Position numbers and translations under genes: made by a program
Shown here: positions 61,311-64,000 of the stretch, in pieces
Layout: the number at the start of each line of letters is the position of its first letter
How positions within the stretch are numbered: position 1 is the stretch's first letter
The notes under the pieces: generated by a model
What the model saw: only the letters and a program-made list of their open reading frames with translations
Databases searched by the model: none
Told to the model about the DNA's origin: nothing
Source: JAYQKL01 sp049889535
GTDB taxonomy: Bacteria; Pseudomonadota; Alphaproteobacteria; RS24
NCBI GenBank assembly: GCA_049889535.1
Contig: JBMHDF010000018.1
Location: forward strand, 248,001-312,000
Length of the DNA: 64,000 nt
Direction: 5' to 3'

Positions 61311-62701
61311 GACGCGGCCTCCCCTTGCATTTTGATAAGACAATCTTCAACCAGCGCGCAAAAAGCTTCTCCGCGTTTTTCAAAATTCTCATATTGGTCA
61401 AACGAGGCCGCTGCAGGCGAAAACAGCACCACACCACCACCCGCGGCCATAGCGTCAGAAGCAGCATGCGGCACAGCCTTATCCAGTGTTTCGGATATGG
61501 CACACGGTAAACGCGGTTCTAAATCTTGCGCGAAAGCCTGCGATGCCGCGCCGATGAGATAAGCTTTTTGCACATTGTCTAAATCCGCCATTAACGCATC
61601 AAGACCCGTTTCTTTGGCCAACCCACCTGCAATCCAGAAAATATTCTCATAAGCCCGCAAGGCATGGCGCGTGGCCTCCGCATTTGTGGCTTTACTATCA
61701 TTGATAAAATGCACACCCTGAAAAGCACGAATTTTTTGCGACCGATGCGCCAAGCCAGGAAAATCACACAACGCGATATTAATTTGGTCAGTCGGCACAT
61801 CAAGCAATCGCGCCACCCCAGATGCCGCGAGCGCGTTTTGTATATTATGTGGCCCTTTGAGAGACTCAGCCGTCTCAAGATTGGCAATTTCTTGAGAACC
61901 ATCAAACAAGTTTTTATCTTGAGCGCTGAAACGCGCCTCTGCCTGCGGTACATGTGATAGGCCAAACACTTCAAGTTTACGCGTTTTGGCCCGTGCCGCG
62001 ATTGCAATACAGGCTTCATCATCTAAATTTATAATCGCCTGCGCGCCATCTGACTGGGCAGCAAATAACTTTTCCTTAGCCGCGCAATAACCATCCCAAC
62101 CGCCATGCCGATCCAAATGATCTGGCGTGATGTTGAGCAGAACAGCAATATCTGCGGCAAAATTTGGCGCAAGGTCAATTTGATAAGAGGACAACTCTAA
62201 AACATATATTGTTTTTGCGGCTGGTGGCGCCAGCGCCATGACAGGCTGACCAATATTGCCACCCATTTGCACATCAAACCCAGCCTTACTTAAAATATGA
62301 GCCGTCAAAGCGGTGGTGGTCGATTTTCCATTCGTGCCTGTAATCGCCACCACTTTAAAATCATGACTTAGCTTGCGATAGGCCGCCATTTCGCGCGCGA
62401 ATAAATCCATATCGCCGATAATCTCAATGCCGGCCTGTTGCGCGCGCAAAACCACATCATGCGGTTTGGGGTGAGTGCGTGCGATACCAGGACTTAACAC
62501 CAAAGCCTGCACACCATCGGGAAAGGTTCTAAGCGCATCAATCTGCGCACCGCGCTTTTGTGCTTCTTGACGCCGCGCCATATCATCATCCCAAGCCACG
62601 ACCTGACACCCTCCAGCTAGGAGCGCATCAACACAGGCCATACCGGATATGCCAAGACCATAAACAGCAACCAGTCCCTGATATGTGGTGACTTTAATCA
62701 T
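61307..62701 (-). CDS. murD: UDP-N-acetylmuramoyl-L-alanine-D-glutamate ligase
   Basis: Adds D-Glu in precursor synthesis. The ATG at 62701 starts MIKVTTYQGLVAVYGLG, 17 bases after the mraY stop; a longer frame lies inside mraY. The ATP loop is AITGTNGKSTTTALTAHIL, and the Mur-ligase NITPDHLDRHG, carbamylated-lysine region and C-terminal FINDSKATNAEATRHAL are present. 464 residues. Confidence 0.97.
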   Translation of the reverse strand: MIKVTTYQGLVAVYGLGISGMACVDALLAGGCQVVAWDDDMARRQEAQKRGAQIDALRTFPDGVQALVLSPGIARTHPKPHDVVLRAQQAGIEIIGDMDLFAREMAAYRKLSHDFKVVAITGTNGKSTTTALTAHILSKAGFDVQMGGNIGQPVMALAPPAAKTIYVLELSSYQIDLAPNFAADIAVLLNITPDHLDRHGGWDGYCAAKEKLFAAQSDGAQAIINLDDEACIAIAARAKTRKLEVFGLSHVPQAEARFSAQDKNLFDGSQEIANLETAESLKGPHNIQNALAASGVARLLDVPTDQINIALCDFPGLAHRSQKIRAFQGVHFINDSKATNAEATRHALRAYENIFWIAGGLAKETGLDALMADLDNVQKAYLIGAASQAFAQDLEPRLPCAISETLDKAVPHAASDAMAAGGGVVLFSPAAASFDQYENFEKRGEAFCALVEDCLIKMQGEAAS

Positions 62702-62718
62702 AAAACGCGTATTCTCCT

Positions 62719-63810
62719 CTATCGCAATTTCAACGTCGCCAGTCCCACCAGCGCCAGAATGACCGAAATAATCCAAAATCGAATGACAATGGTTGGCTCT
62801 GCCCAACCGCGTTGTTCAAAATGATGATGCAAGGGTGCCATCGCAAAAACCCGCTTGCCGGTTAATTTGAAAGAAGCGACCTGAACAATCACCGAAACCG
62901 CCTCAAGCACAAACAGACCACCAATAATGGCCAGCACGATTTCATGCTTTGTCGCTACCGCAATTGAACCCAAAGCGCCCCCTATAGAGAGCGACCCCGT
63001 ATCGCCCATAAAAATCATCGCTGGCGGCGCGTTAAACCATAAAAACCCAAGCCCTGCGCCAATAAAGGCTGCGCAAAATACAGCCAATTCGCCCGTGCCC
63101 GGCACATAATTGATTTGCAGATAATTGGCGAACACAATATTGCCGACCAGATAAGCAATAAAGCCAAAGCTAGCAACGGCAATCATACTTGGCACAATCG
63201 CCAGCCCGTCTAACCCATCAGTGAGATTGACCGCATTGGATGCGCCAACAATCACCAGCAAGCCAATAAAGATAAAAAATGGCAGACCGAAATCAATCAA
63301 CACATCTTTAAAAAATGGAATAGCAAAGCCAGTTGCCATTTCTGATGGCATTTGGGCAGAAACCGCAAATAAAACACATAAAGCGACTAGCGCCTCAAGG
63401 ATAAGTTTAACCCGACCCGGCACGCCATCACTGCTACCGCCTTTAATTTTGAGATAATCATCGCAAAACCCAATCGCACCAAAAGCCAGCGTGGCCAGCA
63501 GGACAATCCATAAAAATGGGTTGTGCAAATTGCCCCATAATAATGTTGAAAACCCAACACTGATAAGAATGAGCAAGCCGCCCATTGTTGGGGTGCCGGT
63601 TTTTGTCAGCAAATGAGAGGGCGGGCCATCTTCACGTATAGGCTGGCCTTTATGTTGGCGCGCGCGTAATTGGCCAATCAGTTTTGGCCCAAAGATAAAG
63701 CTAATAAGAAGCGCTGTTAAAACCGCCCCACCCGCACGGAATGTAATATAATTCAAAACATTCACGCCCGAAATTGTGTCACCATAAAGCTGAGCAAGAT
63801 AATAAAACAT
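62719..63810 (-). CDS. mraY: Phospho-MurNAc-pentapeptide translocase
   Basis: Makes lipid I by transferring phospho-MurNAc-pentapeptide to undecaprenyl phosphate. The 363-residue polytopic protein has the family signatures QPIREDGPPSHLLTKTGTPTMGG, DDYLKIKGGSSDGVPGRVKLI, NAVNLTDGLDGLAI and the APLHHHFEQRGW motif. Start overlaps the murF stop by one base (TAATG). Confidence 0.98.
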   Translation of the reverse strand: MFYYLAQLYGDTISGVNVLNYITFRAGGAVLTALLISFIFGPKLIGQLRARQHKGQPIREDGPPSHLLTKTGTPTMGGLLILISVGFSTLLWGNLHNPFLWIVLLATLAFGAIGFCDDYLKIKGGSSDGVPGRVKLILEALVALCVLFAVSAQMPSEMATGFAIPFFKDVLIDFGLPFFIFIGLLVIVGASNAVNLTDGLDGLAIVPSMIAVASFGFIAYLVGNIVFANYLQINYVPGTGELAVFCAAFIGAGLGFLWFNAPPAMIFMGDTGSLSIGGALGSIAVATKHEIVLAIIGGLFVLEAVSVIVQVASFKLTGKRVFAMAPLHHHFEQRGWAEPTIVIRFWIISVILALVGLATLKLR

Positions 63811-64000
63811 TACACCGCGCTCCCTTCAGTTTGTTGATTAAACCCTGTCGCCGACCGATTGATTTCAGTGGTTTTAAAGGCACATAAAACATCAACCAGT
63901 TTTGATAAACCCATCGCATTAGAGCCCTTCATCATCACGATATCGCCCTCTTGTAACTCCTGAACTAAGGCGGTCTCAATCTGCTCAATCGATGTGGCAT
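63810..64000 (-). CDS. murF: UDP-MurNAc-tripeptide D-alanyl-D-alanine ligase, 3' part (cut by window edge)
   Basis: The last 62 or so codons of a - strand gene that continues past the window. The reading frame includes GDIVMMKGSNAMGLSKLVDVL, which matches the MurF C-terminus, and ends TAA overlapping the mraY start. MurF adds the D-Ala-D-Ala dipeptide made by Ddl, completing the pentapeptide. Confidence 0.9.
   Translation of the reverse strand, partial: ATSIEQIETALVQELQEGDIVMMKGSNAMGLSKLVDVLCAFKTTEINRSATGFNQQTEGSAV

Overview
The window is a compact, moderately AT-rich alphaproteobacterial chromosome segment. Five things point to an alphaproteobacterium: a circularly permuted two-piece tmRNA gene, an SspB-alpha adaptor next to it, a C4-type 5-aminolevulinate synthase (hemA), small DUF1285/DUF6111/RHH proteins, and the order murF-mraY-murD-ftsW-murG-murC-murB-ddl-ftsQ-ftsA-ftsZ-lpxC-bamD-recN-ligA. 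Short intergenic gaps, ATGA/TAATG overlaps and touching convergent gene ends suggest a streamlined, possibly marine (SAR116-like) lineage; that placement is inference. I saw no tRNA, rRNA, insertion sequence, prophage, CRISPR array or toxin-antitoxin pair.

Layout: 1-2.5 kb holds the 3' part of pth, ychF and a SlyB-like lipoprotein on +. 2.5-5.2 kb is the cytochrome bc1 operon petABC on -. hemF follows on +. 6.2-10.6 kb is a - strand run: CCA-adding enzyme, DUF6111, Nudix, DUF1285, GNAT and a cation antiporter. 10.6-15 kb on + has a structured intergenic region, a 73-aa orphan, hemA-hemH, a small membrane protein, a cold-shock protein, a DUF1330-like protein and glutaredoxin. 15-22.1 kb on - is leuA followed by the rod-shape genes mreB-mreC-mreD-mrdA-rodA. 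22.1-26.9 kb on - has a leuA leader region, a LysR regulator and the ilvBNC operon with a strong terminator. 27-35.4 kb has miaA/serB (divergent), hflK-hflC-DUF2065-degP, mrp, and thyA-folA. 35.5-38.2 kb on + has ssrA, sspB, fumC and an RHH protein. Then come an FAD-linked oxidase (-), uvrD/pcrA, prmA, an aminopeptidase P and an unknown protein (+). 45.4-64 kb is the long - strand division and cell-wall (dcw) cluster.

The genes fit together in four groups: envelope growth (mre/mrd/rodA elongation machinery plus dcw division and peptidoglycan precursor genes, lpxC for lipid A, bamD for outer membrane assembly); heme supply and respiration (hemA, hemF, hemH, bc1 complex); branched-chain amino acid synthesis (ilvBNC, leuA, with a candidate LysR operator and a leucine-rich leader ORF); and protein quality control (tmRNA, SspB, HflKC, DegP).

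Nothing here is a clearly new multi-gene system. The most promising undescribed signals are regulatory: the leuA upstream region (palindrome, promoter-like elements, leucine-rich leader ORF, alternative RNA pairings), the repeated AATTGCAA motif it shares with the lysR upstream region, an orphan strong hairpin/terminator near 10.74-10.80 kb, and paired hairpins in front of ftsZ. Two enzymes have noteworthy motif deviations (SerB DMEST, Mrp without CxxC).
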